Source: an uncultured Acidobacteriia bacterium
GTDB taxonomy: Bacteria; Acidobacteriota; Terriglobia; Bryobacterales; Bryobacteraceae
Assembly: GCA_903828455.1 (NCBI GenBank)
Contig: CAIKMJ010000052.1
Span: 1-64,000, forward strand
Length of the DNA stretch: 64,000 nucleotides
Direction: 5' to 3'
A program made the translations under genes and the position numbers. Under the pieces are notes generated by a model. The model searched no databases. It was not told where the DNA came from and saw nothing but the letters and a program-made list of their open reading frames with translations. Shown one piece after another: positions 1-7,720 of the stretch (its first letter is position 1; each line of letters starts with the position of its first letter).

Positions 1-381
1 GGAGGTTGTGCAGGTGGAATTCGATCCGGCGCAAATCACGTTTCGCGAGATTCTGGAAATCTTTTTCACGATTCACGATCCCACGACGCTGAACCGGCAG
101 GGAAACGACGTGGGAACGCAGTACCGGTCGGTAATTTTTTATCACTCGCCGGCACAGCAGGCGATGGCGGCGGACACGATCCGGGAGTTTGGGGCGGAAG
201 GCGTGTTCGAGGGGCCGATTGTGACGGCCGTGGAGCCGGCTTCGACGTTTTACGTCGCGGAAAATACCATCAGCGGTACTTCGAGAACAATCCTTATCAG
301 CCGTATTGCGCTTACGTGGTGGGGCCGAAGGTGGCGAAGTTCCGCAGCAGGTTTGCGGCGCGGATGAAGGCGGGCGCTTAG
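1..381 (+). pseudogene. msrA: msrA, 3' part of peptide methionine-S-sulfoxide reductase, frameshifted
   Basis: The reading frame enters from before the window (EVVQVEFDP) and carries typical MsrA core sequence: TFREILEIFFTIHDPTTLNRQ, then GNDVGTQYRSVIFY. MsrA reduces methionine-S-sulfoxide in oxidised proteins; the catalytic GCFWG motif would lie upstream of the window. After VAE the frame is lost. One base appears to be missing in the A-run at 261-265. Restoring it gives AENYHQRYFENNPYQPYC and PKVAKFRSRFAARMKAGA, ending at the TAG at 379-381, which is the expected MsrA tail. This is either a recent inactivating deletion or an assembly error. The intact conserved sequence on both sides of the lesion favours a recent event or an error. 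Confidence 0.8.
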
Positions 382-382
382 A

Positions 383-1420
383 TCAGCCGGCGGCGGGCTG
401 TTGCTGCGTCATGCAGTGGAGCGTGCCGAGGCCCCAGATGAGTTCGACGCAGTCGATGCCGATGACCTCGCGATGGGGGAAGCATTCGGCGAGGACGTTG
501 AGGGCGAGGCGATCGTTGGGATCGTTGAACGTCGGCACGAGTACGGTTTTGTTCGCGATGTAAAAGTTGGCGTAGCTGGCCGGAAGGCGCTGGCCGTCGA
601 AGACGAGCGGGGCGGGCATGGGGAGGGCGCGGGCGCGGACGGGGAAGTGGCGGACGCGGTCCCAGTTGTCGCGGAGGCGGTGGAAGTTTTCGTCGCGCGG
701 ATCGGGTTCGTCGACGAGGACGAGGGAATCGGGCGCGGTGAAGCGGGCGAGGTCGTCGACGTGGCCGTGGGTGTCGTCGCCGGCGATGCCTTCGTTGAGC
801 CAGAGGACGCGGTCGATGCCGAGATGGTCGCGGAGGGCGAGTTCGATTTCGTCGCGGCCGAGTTCGGGGTTGCGCTGCTGAACGGTGCTGAGGAGGCACT
901 CTTCGGTGGTGAGGAGGAGGCCGGCGCCGTTGACGTCGAGACTGCCGCCTTCGAGCACGATTTCGGGACGCCAGTGGGGGACGCCGGCGAAGGCGGGGAT
1001 GGCGAGGCCGGCGGCTTCATCGAGCAGATGGTTGTCGTACTTGGCCCAGCCGTTGAAGCGCCACTTGGTGGCGGCGACGTGGCCGGCGGGGTTTTTGACG
1101 AAGAGCGGGGCGAAGTCGCGGGCCCAGACGCGGTCGGTGGGCTGGCGGAAGAATTCGATGGCGTTCCAGTCGGCGCCGACTTTGTCGAGGACGTTGCGGG
1201 CGGAGTCTTCGGCGGCATCGCTGTTGATGAGAATGCGGACGCGTTCGACGCGGGCGAGTTTGCGGACGATTTCGCCGTAGACCCAGGGGATGGGTTCGAA
1301 GCGGCCGGGCCAGTCCTCTTCGTTGTGGGGCCAGGCGAGCCAGGTGGCTTCGTGGGGCTCCCATTCGGCGGGCATGCGGTAGGCGGCGGCGCGCGGGGTT
1401 CCGGGCAGGAGTTGAGACAT
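383..1420 (-). CDS. aguA: agmatine deiminase
   Basis: A 345-residue enzyme of the peptidyl-arginine-deiminase fold. It hydrolyses agmatine to N-carbamoylputrescine and ammonia. The family opening WEPHEATWLAWPHN lies near residues 20-33. The substrate-binding DRVWARDFAP is near residue 97, the His region GDDTHGHVDDLARF near 214-227, and the catalytic cysteine is in GLGTLHCMTQQ about ten residues from the end. Length is normal. The ATG at 1418-1420 follows aguB by only 7 nt, so the two form an aguB-aguA operon on the minus strand covering the two steps from agmatine to putrescine. The gene ends one base after the msrA stop on the other strand. Confidence 0.9.
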   Translation of the reverse strand: MSQLLPGTPRAAAYRMPAEWEPHEATWLAWPHNEEDWPGRFEPIPWVYGEIVRKLARVERVRILINSDAAEDSARNVLDKVGADWNAIEFFRQPTDRVWARDFAPLFVKNPAGHVAATKWRFNGWAKYDNHLLDEAAGLAIPAFAGVPHWRPEIVLEGGSLDVNGAGLLLTTEECLLSTVQQRNPELGRDEIELALRDHLGIDRVLWLNEGIAGDDTHGHVDDLARFTAPDSLVLVDEPDPRDENFHRLRDNWDRVRHFPVRARALPMPAPLVFDGQRLPASYANFYIANKTVLVPTFNDPNDRLALNVLAECFPHREVIGIDCVELIWGLGTLHCMTQQQPAAG

Positions 1421-1427
1421 GGCGGAC

Positions 1428-2309
1428 CTAATCGCGGAAGCGGCTGGTGATGCCGCTGTAGGCGTCGATGCGGCGGTCGCGGAGGAAGGGCCAGCCGCGG
1501 CGGGTTTCTTCCATGAGTTGGGGGTCGCATTCGACGACAAGGATTTCTTCCTTGTCGTGCGAGGCTTCGGCGAGGATGCGGCCGAAGGGATCGCTGACGA
1601 AGGAAGCGCCCCAGAATTCGAGACCTTTATCGGGCGTGCCTTCGAAGCCGACGCGGTTGACGGCGGCGACGAAGACGCCGTTGGCGATGGCGTGCGAGCG
1701 CTGGATGGTGCGCCAGGCGTCGTGCTGGGCGACGCCGAATTCGGCCTTTTCGGCGGGGTGCCAGCCGATGGCGGTGGGATAGAAGAGGACGCTGGCGCCG
1801 GTGAGGGCGGCGAGGCGCGCGGCTTCGGGGTACCACTGATCCCAGCAGACGAGCGTGGCGATGCGGCCGAACTTTGTATCGAAGGCGCGGAAGCCGAGAT
1901 CGCCGGGCGTGAAGTAGAACTTTTCGAAGAAGAGCGGATCGTCCGGGATGTGCATCTTGCGGTACATGCCGAGCAGGGCGCCGTCGGCGTCGATGACGAC
2001 GGCGGTGTTGTGATAGAGGCCGACGGCGCGCTTTTCAAAAAGCGAGGCGACGATGACGACGCCGAGTTCTTTGGCGAGCGGGCAGAGGCGGGCAGTGGAC
2101 GGGCCGGGGATGGATTCGGCGAGATCGAACAGGCGCGCGTCTTCTTCGCGGCAGAAGTATTGCGAACGGAAGAGCTCTTCGAGGCAGACGATCTGCGCGC
2201 CGGCGGCGGCGGCTTCACGGATTTTGCGCGCGGCGTAATCGAGATTGGCGTCGGGATCTGTGCCGCAGGCAGTCTGGACGAGGCCGATGCGAAACTTGTC
2301 GGGGATCAC
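1428..2309 (-). CDS. aguB: N-carbamoylputrescine amidase (nitrilase superfamily)
   Basis: A 293-residue carbon-nitrogen hydrolase. The nitrilase triad is visible: Glu in CLEELFRSQYF, Lys in MYRKMHIPDDP and Cys in LVCWDQWYPEAAR. The sequence around the cysteine and the PDDPLFFEKFYFTPGD segment are characteristic of N-carbamoylputrescine amidases, which release putrescine, CO2 and ammonia. It is first in a two-gene operon with aguA, which makes its substrate. The ATG at 2307-2309 starts MIPDKFRIGLVQTACG. A promoter would lie in the short gap to the divergent HAD gene at 2357. Confidence 0.9.
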   Translation of the reverse strand: MIPDKFRIGLVQTACGTDPDANLDYAARKIREAAAAGAQIVCLEELFRSQYFCREEDARLFDLAESIPGPSTARLCPLAKELGVVIVASLFEKRAVGLYHNTAVVIDADGALLGMYRKMHIPDDPLFFEKFYFTPGDLGFRAFDTKFGRIATLVCWDQWYPEAARLAALTGASVLFYPTAIGWHPAEKAEFGVAQHDAWRTIQRSHAIANGVFVAAVNRVGFEGTPDKGLEFWGASFVSDPFGRILAEASHDKEEILVVECDPQLMEETRRGWPFLRDRRIDAYSGITSRFRD

Positions 2310-2356
2310 AGGGGTATTTTAGCGGGCGCGCGGGGTTGGTTTGCATAGACTGGTGT

Positions 2357-3031
2357 TTGGCGCATTCGCTGATTCTTTTCGACATTGACGGCACGCTGCT
2401 GCGGCGCGCGGGCCCGCATCACCGGCAGGCGCTGGTGGAGGCGGTGCGCGAGGTGACGGGGCGCGATTCGACCACGGAAGGGATTCCGGTGCAGGGCATG
2501 CTGGATCCGGTGATACTGACGCGCATGATGGAGAACGCGGGGCTGGAGAGCGAGGCGATACGGGCCGCGATGCCGCGCGTGATCGAGGTGGCGCAGGAGG
2601 TTTATGGCGACGGCGTGCCGGATCTGCGGGACCGGATGTGCCCGGGGGTGGTGCCGGTGCTGGAGCAGATGACGGCGCAGGGGCGGGTGCTGGCGCTGGT
2701 GACGGGCAATCTGACGCGCATCGGGTGGCGCAAGCTGGAGCGGGCGGGGATACATCATTACTTCCGGTTCGGAGCGTTTGGCGAGATGGCGGCGACGCGC
2801 GGCGGGCTGGCGCGGCTGGCGATTGAGCGGGCGCGGCGGGAAGGGCTGACGGGGCCGGAGGACGGGGTGGCGCTGATCGGCGATGCGCCGCAGGATGTGG
2901 AGGCGGCGCGCGAGGCGGGGGCGCTGGCGATTGCGGTGCGCACGGGAATCAGTTCGGCGGGCACGCTGGAAGCGCTGGGGCCGGACATTCTGATCGACGA
3001 CCTGACGTGCCTGGATGTGGCCGCTCTGTAA
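2357..3031 (+). CDS. HAD-superfamily hydrolase, phosphoglycolate-phosphatase-like
   Basis: About 224 residues. Motif I is FDIDGTLL near the N-terminus, with the two catalytic aspartates. Motif II is the VTGN segment in LALVTGNLTRIGW. Motif IV is in LIGDAPQDVEAAREAG. The helical cap lies between motifs I and II. This matches the Gph-like HAD phosphatases, which remove phosphate from small metabolites; the substrate cannot be read from sequence. The start is uncertain. TTG at 2357 gives MAHSLILFDIDG and fits the family; TTG at 2336 adds seven residues. It is transcribed divergently from aguB and precedes the spermidine-synthase-like gene by 32 nt. Confidence 0.75.
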   Translation: MAHSLILFDIDGTLLRRAGPHHRQALVEAVREVTGRDSTTEGIPVQGMLDPVILTRMMENAGLESEAIRAAMPRVIEVAQEVYGDGVPDLRDRMCPGVVPVLEQMTAQGRVLALVTGNLTRIGWRKLERAGIHHYFRFGAFGEMAATRGGLARLAIERARREGLTGPEDGVALIGDAPQDVEAAREAGALAIAVRTGISSAGTLEALGPDILIDDLTCLDVAAL

Positions 3032-3063
3032 AGCCGGATACGGCCGTCATTTAAACTGAAGCA

Positions 3064-5436
3064 TTGCCTTCCACAACCGCGTCCAGGCCTGCGAACTGGC
3101 CTCTGCTTTACACTGCCGTCAGTCTGACGACGCTCGCCACGCTGCTGATGGAGCTGTCGCTGACGCGCATTTTTTCGGTGGTCTTCTACTACCACTTTGC
3201 GTTTCTGGCGATTTCGATCGCGCTGTTCGGACTCGGCGCGGGGGGCGTGCTGTCGTACCTGATACCGACGCGCGGGGGATCGGTGTATGCGCGGGTGGGC
3301 GTGGTCAGCCTGATCAATGCGGCGCTGGTGGTGGCGGCGCTGTTGTTTGTGCTGACGCGCGGGGCCGAGGTGGGGACGGTGGAATTCGCGATCATCTACT
3401 TCGTGACGGCGCTGCCGTTTCTGGGTTCGGGGATTATTCTCTCGCTGGTGATTGCGGAAACGATTGAGCGGGTGGACCGGATTTATTTTTTCGATCTGGC
3501 GGGCGCGGCGGGCGGATGTCTGGCGCTGGTGCTGCTGCTGAATGCGTTCGGCGGACCGAATACGGTGGTGGCGGCGGCGGTGTTGTTTGCGGCGGCGGCG
3601 GCGATCTGGTTCAGCCTGGCGGGCGTGCGGATGGGGCGGATATCGAGCGTGTTCATCGGGCTGCTGCTGTTTATGGCGGTGCTGGGGAACACGAAGTACC
3701 GGTTCCTCGAAGTCCGCTATGCCAAGGGGCAGAAGCTGCGGCAGGAGACGTTCACGAAGTGGAACAGCATCTCGCGGATCGGGATGGCGTACGATGCGCA
3801 GGCGGCGAGCGAGATGATTTACATCGATGCCGACGCTTCGACGGGCATTGCGAATTTCGATTTTGAGAAGCTGACGCCGAAGCAGACCGAGTATCTGCTG
3901 CATCAGGGGCCGGCGGTTCCCTACAATCTGCGGCCGGGCGCGAAGACGCTGGTGATCGGGCCGGGGGGCGGCTGGGATGTATCGCGCGCCATCGCGTCGG
4001 GATCGCACGATGTGACGGGGGTGGAGATCAATCCGATTATCGGCACGACGATCATGCGGGAGCGCTTTCCGCAGCTGAGCCGGGATTTGTTTCACCGGCC
4101 CGATGTGCATATCCACATTGAAGACGGACGCAGTTTTGTGCGGCGCAGCGCGGAGAAGTATCAGGTGATTCAGGCGACGCTGGTGGATACGTGGGCGTCG
4201 ACGGCGGCGGGTGCGTTTGCGCTGTCGGAGAACAACCTGTACACGACGGATGCGTTCCGCGATTATCTTTCGCATCTGACCGATGACGGGCTGCTGTGTT
4301 TCACGCGCTGGGGCTTCGATCCGCCGCGGGAGTCGCTGCGGCTGGTGTCGCTGGCGATGGCGGCGCTGAACGAGCTGGGCGAGCATGACGCGGCGCGGCA
4401 TATTCTGGCGGGGCGCTTCGGCACGCGAGCCGATCTGATTGGCTGGGGCACGCAGGACACGGTGATCATTTCACGCAAGGCGCTGAGCGAGGCCGATATG
4501 GCGCATGCGCGCGAGGCGTTTGTGGCGGCGAAGATGCAGTCGCTGTACATGCCGGGCGACGGGACGGGCAATGAGTTCGGCCAGTTGCTGCTGGCGAAGG
4601 ATGCGGCGGCGTATGAGCGCGACTACCGGTTCGACATCACGCCGGTGGATGACAACAGGCCGTTTTTCTTCTACACGGTGCAGCCGCGCGATGTGGCGGC
4701 GTACCTGCTGAACAGCGCGAAGGCGGCGGATGTGAAGGTGAATACGGCGGTGCCGCGGCTGTTTTCGGCGCTGGCGGTGAGCGCGGCGGCGGTGCTGGTG
4801 ATACTGCTGCTGCCGCCGTTTTTGCTGGGGACGAGGCTGCCGCGGGAGCGAGCGGTGCAGTCGTTCCTGCTGTATTTTGTGGCGATCGGCGCCGGATACA
4901 TTCTGGTGGAGGTGGCGCTGATCCAGAAGTTCGTGCTGTTTTTGGGACACCCGACTTACGCGCTGACGGTGGTGATTTTCTCGATGCTGGTTTCGAGCGG
5001 ACTGGGGAGCTTCGTTTCGCGGAAGGTGGTGGCGGACCGGAACCCGCGGCTGCTGGGCGTGCTGTCGTGCGCGGCGGTGGTGGTGGCGGTGCTGGCGGCG
5101 CTGCTGCAGCCGATGCTGTCGGCGGGCGTGGGGCTGCCGCTGGCGGTGAAGATGGCGGCAACGGTTGCGATGATTGCGCCGGCCGGATTTCTGATGGGGA
5201 TTCCGTTTCCGACGGGGCTGCGGTTGCTGGAGAAGCGGCATGCGCCGTCGGTGCGCTGGGCATGGTCGCTGAACGCGGCGGCGAGTGTGCTGGGTTCGGT
5301 GGGGGCGCTGGTGTTCGCGCTGTATTTCGGGCTGCTGCAGACGATGCTGGCGGGCGCGGGGCTTTATCTGGCGGCGCTGCTGCTGGTGGTGGCGAGTCCG
5401 GCGGTCAGGAGTTCTGAGGCGCGGGGGGCGGCGTAG
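3064..5436 (+). CDS. spermidine-synthase-like protein with flanking membrane domains
   Basis: 790 residues in three parts: an N-terminal block of membrane helices (to about residue 220), a soluble Rossmann SAM-binding domain (about 230-560), and a C-terminal block of helices. The SAM motif is VIGPGGGWDVSRAI followed by VEINPII. The equivalent of the polyamine-synthase active loop reads TLVDTWASTAAG rather than the usual DSTDP-type loop, so true aminopropyltransferase activity is doubtful. It lies downstream of putrescine-forming aguB/aguA but is divergent from them, so a polyamine link is only suggestive. Start codon TTG at 3064 gives MPSTTASRPANWPLLY. A second protein of the same general class is at 10285. 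Confidence 0.7.
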   Translation: MPSTTASRPANWPLLYTAVSLTTLATLLMELSLTRIFSVVFYYHFAFLAISIALFGLGAGGVLSYLIPTRGGSVYARVGVVSLINAALVVAALLFVLTRGAEVGTVEFAIIYFVTALPFLGSGIILSLVIAETIERVDRIYFFDLAGAAGGCLALVLLLNAFGGPNTVVAAAVLFAAAAAIWFSLAGVRMGRISSVFIGLLLFMAVLGNTKYRFLEVRYAKGQKLRQETFTKWNSISRIGMAYDAQAASEMIYIDADASTGIANFDFEKLTPKQTEYLLHQGPAVPYNLRPGAKTLVIGPGGGWDVSRAIASGSHDVTGVEINPIIGTTIMRERFPQLSRDLFHRPDVHIHIEDGRSFVRRSAEKYQVIQATLVDTWASTAAGAFALSENNLYTTDAFRDYLSHLTDDGLLCFTRWGFDPPRESLRLVSLAMAALNELGEHDAARHILAGRFGTRADLIGWGTQDTVIISRKALSEADMAHAREAFVAAKMQSLYMPGDGTGNEFGQLLLAKDAAAYERDYRFDITPVDDNRPFFFYTVQPRDVAAYLLNSAKAADVKVNTAVPRLFSALAVSAAAVLVILLLPPFLLGTRLPRERAVQSFLLYFVAIGAGYILVEVALIQKFVLFLGHPTYALTVVIFSMLVSSGLGSFVSRKVVADRNPRLLGVLSCAAVVVAVLAALLQPMLSAGVGLPLAVKMAATVAMIAPAGFLMGIPFPTGLRLLEKRHAPSVRWAWSLNAAASVLGSVGALVFALYFGLLQTMLAGAGLYLAALLLVVASPAVRSSEARGAA

Positions 5437-5469
5437 TTGGGCCGGCTTCCGGTTTGGGCCGCATCGTCA

Positions 5470-5886
5470 TCACGGTAACGCGACGGGCGGTGAAGCGGTG
5501 AGGACGGGCACGACTTTGCAGAGCAGTTCGGCTTTATCGGCGGGCACGATGGCGCGCGTCATGTTGCCCTGATGGTCCATGCCGGAGAGCACGAGCACGG
5601 AGCTGTGCGGTACGAAGATTTCGCAGACGCGGAGGGCATCCTGCGCGGTTCGCACCCAGACCTGCAGTTCCTGATCTTCACGCAGGTGCTTCTGCATGGC
5701 CTGAATCTGGGCGAGGACGATGGCGCCGATGTCGGGGTTCGCCGAAGAGGCGGGGCTGGTGGAAGAGGCGGGGGCGTCGGGCGTTTTCGGTTTTGACTCG
5801 GGTCCGGTGACGGCCTCCATGACGGACTTCTTAGTGGTCTCGATCGCCTGATTGGCAAGGGCTTTGCCGATGTTGCCGATGTTCAT
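5470..5886 (-). CDS. conserved hypothetical protein, 138 aa
   Basis: A soluble-looking protein, not recognised. It has an N-terminal helix (MNIGNIGKALANQAIETTKK), a Pro/Ser/Ala-rich linker around residues 30-50, and a compact C-terminal domain. That domain contains AQIQAMQKHLREDQELQVW and a beta-rich stretch around VCEIFVPHSSVLVLSG. No signal peptide or membrane segment is evident. Its upstream region holds the 27-copy minisatellite at 5936-6355, so its promoter must lie within or beyond the repeats, or in the roughly 50 nt between. Convergent with the gene ending at 5436. Confidence 0.55.
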   Translation of the reverse strand: MNIGNIGKALANQAIETTKKSVMEAVTGPESKPKTPDAPASSTSPASSANPDIGAIVLAQIQAMQKHLREDQELQVWVRTAQDALRVCEIFVPHSSVLVLSGMDHQGNMTRAIVPADKAELLCKVVPVLTASPPVALP

Positions 5887-5935
5887 TCTTTCCGATCCTA
5901 GCAGCTTCGGCGGCGCGCGACGGCGTGTGCGCGGC

Positions 5936-6355
5936 CGGATTGGTGTGGGGGCGGATCGATGCTACGCAGGATCGATGCGACGCGGGATTGGTGCGACGCA
6001 GGATTGATGCGACGCAGGATCGATGCGGGGCAGGATTGATGCGACGCGGGATTGATGCGACGCGGGATTGACGCGACGCAGGATTGATGCGACGCAGGAT
6101 TGGTGCGAGGCGGGATTGATGCGACGCAGGATTGGTGCGAGGCGGGATTGATGCGGCGCAGGATTGATGCGCGGCAGGACGGACGTGGGGCGGATCGATG
6201 CGGGACGGATCGATGCGAGGCGGATTGGTGCGAGGCGGATTGATGCGAGGCGGATTGGTGGGGGGCGGATTGGTGGGGGGCGGATTGGTGCGGGGCGGAT
6301 CGATGCGACGCGGGATTGATGCTACGCAGGATCGATGCGGGGCAGGATTGTTGCA
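5936..6355. repeat. minisatellite, about 27 copies of a 15/16-nt unit
   Basis: Head-to-tail copies of GGATTGATGCGACGCA and variants fill the gap between the genes at 5886 and 6480. Outer copies are 16 nt; a central block of about eight copies is 15 nt and uses GGC instead of GCA/GCG at the junction. Variation is mainly T/C and A/G at positions 5-7 (GATTGAT, GATCGAT, GATTGGT) and GCGACGC versus GCGGGGC. Because 16 is not a multiple of three, the array is not a maintained coding repeat. It lies upstream of the 5886 gene and downstream of the terminator at 6372. Confidence 0.95.
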
Positions 6356-6371
6356 AGCCAGAGCGGCGGGC

Positions 6372-6413
6372 AAAAAAACGGACCGGGTTCGGCGGCGCGC
6401 CGGGACCCGGTCC
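6372..6413 (-). terminator. rho-independent terminator of the DUF3034-like gene
   Basis: A perfect 9-bp stem, GGACCGGGT (6380-6388) with ACCCGGTCC (6405-6413), around a GC-rich loop. Read on the minus strand the stem is followed by G and seven T residues (complement of 6372-6378). It lies about 70 nt after the stop at 6480 and separates that gene from the minisatellite. Confidence 0.9.
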
Positions 6414-6479
6414 ATTGTTTCGAGGCGTGGAATGCTCCGCTGCGGCGCCTGCGGTTTCCGCAGCGGTCTGCGGGATCGA

Positions 6480-7382
6480 TTATTTGCCGAAGCCGTAGGA
6501 GACGGCGGCGACGAAGCGCGCGCGGGCCTGGAGGTCGATGCCGGGCTGGATTTTGCCGGCGATCTGCGCGACGCCGAGGTCGACGTTCAGCTTCGTGCCT
6601 TTGACGGGGACGATGCGGACGGCGTAGTCGACCGTAGTCGGAATGCTGGCGGCGGGCAGACCCTGGGGGTGATTGCGCTGCTGCGAGATTTCCGAGGCGA
6701 GGATGATGTTGCCGCCGGCGGGTCCTTTGAACACGAAGGCAACGGTGCCGAAGGCCGCCGGGTCCCACGCGGTGGCGTTGCCGGCGAGGCCCCAGAGCGA
6801 GGCGTTGGTATCTTTGACGCCGCCGCTCAGAATGAAGGGCAGACCTTTCACCTGCGTGACGGTTTTGCTGGCGACGAGGTAGAAATCCGCATTGTTGGTG
6901 GTCTTCGCGCTGAGGTAGCCGCCGACGTTGCGGACGCCGGCGCGTTCGATAAATCCAGCCGAGATGGCGGGCAGCCAGTTGCGCTTGCCGGCGTTTTCCG
7001 GAACGACGACGAACTTGGCGTGGACGACGTTAAAGCCGCTGCTCCAGACGGGGCTGAGCGCGTTGCCTCCCTGCGAATGGACGTCGCGGGTGTAGCCGAA
7101 TTCGAGGCGATTGAAGGCGCCTTCGGTGACCGAGAGGGTGTTGAAGTTGCCGAGGACGTTGCCACCATCGAGGATGTGCCAGGCGACGGATGGCATGCCG
7201 AGCCCCTTTCCGGTGGAAGGCGCGGTATAGGCGAAGGGATTGAGATAAACGCCGGTGACTCCTTCGAAGTTCAGACTCTGCGCATTCAGTATGGCCGCGG
7301 GCGCCAGCAGGACGGTGGCCAGCGAGATCGCGATGCGGGTGCGCAGTGAGCGCAGCTGTAGGTTATGGGTTAGGTTTTTCAT
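6480..7382 (-). CDS. outer-membrane beta-barrel-type protein, DUF3034-like
   Basis: 300 residues with a signal peptide (basic start MKNLTHNLQLRSLRTR, hydrophobic core, cleavage after AILNAQ). The mature part begins SLNFEGVTGVYLNPFAYTA, which resembles the DUF3034 family of predicted outer-membrane proteins. The rest is rich in short amphipathic strands with alternating aromatic residues and ends near VAAVSYGFGK, in keeping with a beta-barrel. Function is unknown. Expression probably depends on sigma-54: a near-perfect -24/-12 element lies 30-45 nt upstream of the ATG, and AGGG before the start can serve as ribosome site. A strong terminator follows, so the gene is probably monocistronic. Confidence 0.65.
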   Translation of the reverse strand: MKNLTHNLQLRSLRTRIAISLATVLLAPAAILNAQSLNFEGVTGVYLNPFAYTAPSTGKGLGMPSVAWHILDGGNVLGNFNTLSVTEGAFNRLEFGYTRDVHSQGGNALSPVWSSGFNVVHAKFVVVPENAGKRNWLPAISAGFIERAGVRNVGGYLSAKTTNNADFYLVASKTVTQVKGLPFILSGGVKDTNASLWGLAGNATAWDPAAFGTVAFVFKGPAGGNIILASEISQQRNHPQGLPAASIPTTVDYAVRIVPVKGTKLNVDLGVAQIAGKIQPGIDLQARARFVAAVSYGFGK

Positions 7383-7411
7383 AGTGGACCCTGAAGGGTG
7401 CCGAAGCAGGA

Positions 7412-7427
7412 AGCAAGATGCGTGCCA
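7412..7427 (-). promoter_or_regulatory. sigma-54 (RpoN) -24/-12 promoter
   Basis: Read on the minus strand the sequence is TGGCACGCATCTTGCT, a full match to the sigma-54 consensus TGGCACG-N4-TTGCW. The expected transcription start is about 12 nt downstream of the -12 GC, near 7400, leaving a leader of about 20 nt before the ATG at 7382. The upstream region (7440-7620) is free of genes and could hold an activator site; the perfect palindrome GCGATATCGC lies there. The rest of 7383-7720 holds only this promoter and the terminator at 7646-7702. Confidence 0.8.
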
Positions 7428-7645
7428 CTCGCGCGAATGTGAAAAACAGGTGAATTATGGGGGCGTTTGCCGGCTGTTTCCTCAGTAAAATGAGCGATTC
7501 TGCTCACGCCTGCGCGACAAAACACAGCGATATCGCGCGGCGTGAATTGACACTGCGGGGAGACGAAGGGGCGGCGGAAATTCGACGATTTTTGTAGTCG
7601 GTGCGGTGAGGATCAGGCGGCGGAATGGCTCACGCGCGGGAGGGC

Positions 7646-7702
7646 AAAAAACAACCGGCGATGCGAAGCCCGAGAGGATCCGTCAGGCTTTGCACCGCCG
7701 GT
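7646..7702 (-). terminator. rho-independent terminator of the patatin gene
   Basis: The arms 7654-7670 (ACCGGCGATGCGAAGCC) and 7686-7702 pair at 15 of 17 positions, and the other two are wobble-compatible. On the minus strand the hairpin is followed by GTTTTTTG. It lies just after the stop of the cNMP/patatin gene at 7721. Confidence 0.85.
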
Positions 7703-7720
7703 GGCTGGAGAGGCGGACAG

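Noticed and set aside
383-2218. One 611-codon minus-strand frame covering aguA and part of aguB
   Set aside because: Only the last 345 codons match agmatine deiminase; the upstream part is aguB in the wrong frame.
5831-6415. Long open frames through the minisatellite on the minus strand, rich in NPASHQS
   Set aside because: They arise only because the 15/16-nt units lack stops; unit length breaks the frame and no ribosome site is present.
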